DNA of 64,000 bases from SPCO01 sp964579825. GTDB taxonomy: Bacteria > Chloroflexota > Limnocylindria > Limnocylindrales > CSP1-4. Below, one piece after another: positions 62,935 to 64,000 of the stretch. The position numbers were made by a program, and so were the translations under genes. Position 1 is the first letter of the stretch. Every line of letters begins with the position of its first letter. The notes below the pieces were generated by a model that saw only the letters and a list, made by a program, of their open reading frames with translations, was not told where the DNA came from and searched no databases. Location: positions 33,273 through 97,272 of the forward strand of contig CAZOHT010000012.1 in assembly GCA_964579825.1 (NCBI GenBank), read 5' to 3'.

Positions 62935-63663
62935 CTATCGCAACAGCCGAGCCTTTCCCAGCCTGATGGTCTCTTCTGCGGCAGCCACCGCAGGCGCGTC
63001 CGGCGTGGGCTTGCCCGGGGTGGGTGTCGCGTTCTTCAATGTCTCAGCCGCCTCGACTATTTCGAGTCCAAGCTTCTTCGTGTCTTGGACCTCGCCCTCC
63101 TTAACTTGCGTGCCAAGGAGGGCGCCTACGGCCGCAAGGGCGACGCCCTGGATCGCCGTAAAGACAACGAGATACCGGCCCCACACGACTTCGTCGGTAG
63201 CCTTGGCCGACGCATTCACCAGCATGAACACGATAGTGATGCCGAATGCTCCGATCAGGAGAATGGCAGCCAACGTCGCGACGATCGGGAGCTTGGACCA
63301 GGAGAAGGCAGGCATCGACGTGCCGCTATACATCAACAGCACGCCCACAAGCCCAATCACGATCAGGCCGATCGAGAGCCAGGTCTGGTCCGGCTCGCCC
63401 TTGGGAGTCTTGACCAGCTCCGAGCTCACGATCCCCAGGATCGCGAATGCGAGTGCGCCGACGGCCGCCGGGCGAGCGGCTCCAGAGATGTCGACTTTGG
63501 GGAACTTCTTCGACAGGCCGGCGACGATCGCAACCAAGGCGAGGACCAACGCCGCGTAATAGACGACCGGGACCGCATCCAGGGATGGATAGTCCGACGC
63601 GGACACGAGTACCAGCAGGATCGCAATGACGGCAGTTCCCGCTGCCTTTGCTCCATCCGACAT
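62935..63663 (-). CDS. six-TM membrane protein of unknown function
   Basis: 242 residues, about six helices (for example VVYYAALVLALVAIVAGL, LSIGLIVIGLVGVLLMY, VATLAAILLIGAFGITIVFM) and a soluble C terminus rich in Glu, Lys, Pro and Ala (about 190-242). ATG at 63663 with GGGAGGG just upstream. No family recognised. Island gene. Confidence 0.68.
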   Translation of the reverse strand: MSDGAKAAGTAVIAILLVLVSASDYPSLDAVPVVYYAALVLALVAIVAGLSKKFPKVDISGAARPAAVGALAFAILGIVSSELVKTPKGEPDQTWLSIGLIVIGLVGVLLMYSGTSMPAFSWSKLPIVATLAAILLIGAFGITIVFMLVNASAKATDEVVWGRYLVVFTAIQGVALAAVGALLGTQVKEGEVQDTKKLGLEIVEAAETLKNATPTPGKPTPDAPAVAAAEETIRLGKARLLR

Positions 63664-63892
63664 GTGCCCTCCCTCATGCCGACGCCGAGTCGAAGCGGAC
63701 CGGTCGCGGCATCTTGGACGGAGCCTAATCCCCGACCGTATCGAGTTCGTCTCGCTGGAATCGTGGGATGGGTCCCGATTTCCAGGGACTGACACATCAG
63801 GAATGCAGCTGGTTTCCAGGAGTCGCCCGCCGTCGTGGACATTCGCTCCACGACCCGGGCTCGCTGAGGCTCGATAGCAAACTGCTAGAAGA
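63664..63892. other. island right flank
   Basis: No supported gene. Between the six-TM protein and the tRNA-Val terminator hairpin; scattered short frames only. Confidence 0.5.
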
Positions 63893-63926
63893 CCCTCCCT
63901 GTCCCGTTTGCCGGGCAGTCGGAGGG
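63893..63926 (-). terminator. tRNA-Val terminator hairpin
   Basis: Nested stem CCCTCC/GGAGGG, CTG/CAG and CCCG/CGGG around a TTTGC loop, about 20 bases past the tRNA 3' end; on the minus strand it is followed by TCTTCT. Confidence 0.7.
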
Positions 63927-63945
63927 CCTGATTCGTGCACAGACA

Positions 63946-63995
63946 GTGGTGGGCGGTGAGGGAGTCGAACCCCCGACATCCTCGGTGTAAACGAG
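63946..63995 (-). repeat. right attachment-like repeat within the intact tRNA-Val
   Basis: The 50 bp identical to 61743-61792. Here the identity is part of a tRNA that continues normally (GCGCT...), so this is the functional gene end. Confidence 0.88.
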
Positions 63996-64000
63996 GCGCT
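63947..64000 (-). tRNA. tRNA-Val (anticodon TAC), 5' part outside the window
   Basis: Minus strand: ...CGCCTCGTT-TAC-ACCGAGG, variable loop, T-arm GGGGGTTCGACTCCC, acceptor CCGCCC-A-CCA. The 5' half lies beyond base 64000. Confidence 0.92.

Larger units (their letters stand above)
61743..63995. mobile_element. small island inserted at tRNA-Val
   Basis: A segment of about 2.2 kb between two perfect 50-bp copies of the tRNA-Val 3' half. Hand-counted lines give 55-58% GC against about 70% outside. It holds three unrecognised minus-strand genes and no complete integrase, so it is a remnant, a satellite, or cargo whose recombinase was lost or lies elsewhere. Confidence 0.75.

Overview
The window is a 64 kb piece of a high-GC (about 70%) bacterial chromosome, almost wholly housekeeping genes packed with 1-8 bp overlaps and read mainly from the minus strand. 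GTG and TTG starts are common. The gene sets (rpmF-plsX-Asp23-nusB-acpP-rnc-smc-ftsY; Asp23-fakA-recG-rsmD-coaD; def-fmt-rlmN-rpe-dtd), the DUF3352 protein, the very divergent IleRS and the F420-type luciferase-like enzyme suggest an uncultured member of the Chloroflexota. That placement is inference, not proof. Three runs of exactly 100 N show that this is a scaffolded draft, probably a metagenome bin.

Layout. 1-6.4 kb: rpsB-tsf-pyrH-frr-uppS-cdsA-dxr-rseP (translation, then undecaprenyl/isoprenoid and phospholipid precursors, then the site-2 protease). 6.6-9.2 kb: yraN, a nucleoside hydrolase, rnhB, rplS. 9.3-14.4 kb: ffh, a DUF3352 membrane protein, rpsP, khpA, rimM, trmD. 14.6-15.0 kb: a 62-bp tandem repeat array broken by an N run, then a leaderless MFS exporter. 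16.5-30.9 kb: two linked runs from Asp23/fakA to ftsY, with a second N run inside smc. 31 kb: rpmB on the plus strand with a strong terminator, then a structured inverted-repeat element. 31.6-44.3 kb: ileS-lspA-rluD-gmk-priA and def-fmt-rlmN-rpe-dtd. 44.4-49.5 kb: an LCP cell-wall ligase, ilvE, a cation exchanger and a TauE/DUF1634 pair. 49.6-52.2 kb: rpsF-ssb-rpsR and a CpaE-like receiver-ATPase. 52.2-55.7 kb: a second structured element, tRNA-Leu at the third N run, a SpoIIAA-like protein, a channel-like membrane protein, a C45 hydrolase and a Phe-Gly-Gln-Cys tRNA cluster. 55.8-61.7 kb: HtpX, LemA, a four-gene 2-oxoacid:ferredoxin oxidoreductase operon, a YbaK deacylase and an LLM oxidoreductase. 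61.7-64 kb: a lower-GC insert of about 2.2 kb bounded by a 50-bp direct repeat of the 3' half of tRNA-Val.

The most notable observations are: (i) two dispersed, roughly 105-nt structured elements with the same terminal sequences; (ii) an IleRS with a GVHH instead of HXGH signature and a degenerate KMSKS loop; (iii) the tRNA-Val island carrying unrecognised membrane proteins; (iv) a recurrent TANNCT -10 box, either extended (TGn) before leadered operons or 6-8 nt before the start codon of apparently leaderless genes; (v) a conserved coiled-coil gene that seems to start at AUC; (vi) unusual residues at key positions of RNase III, RNase HII and a channel filter; and (vii) evidence that two of the three gaps are unmerged 55-bp assembly overlaps.
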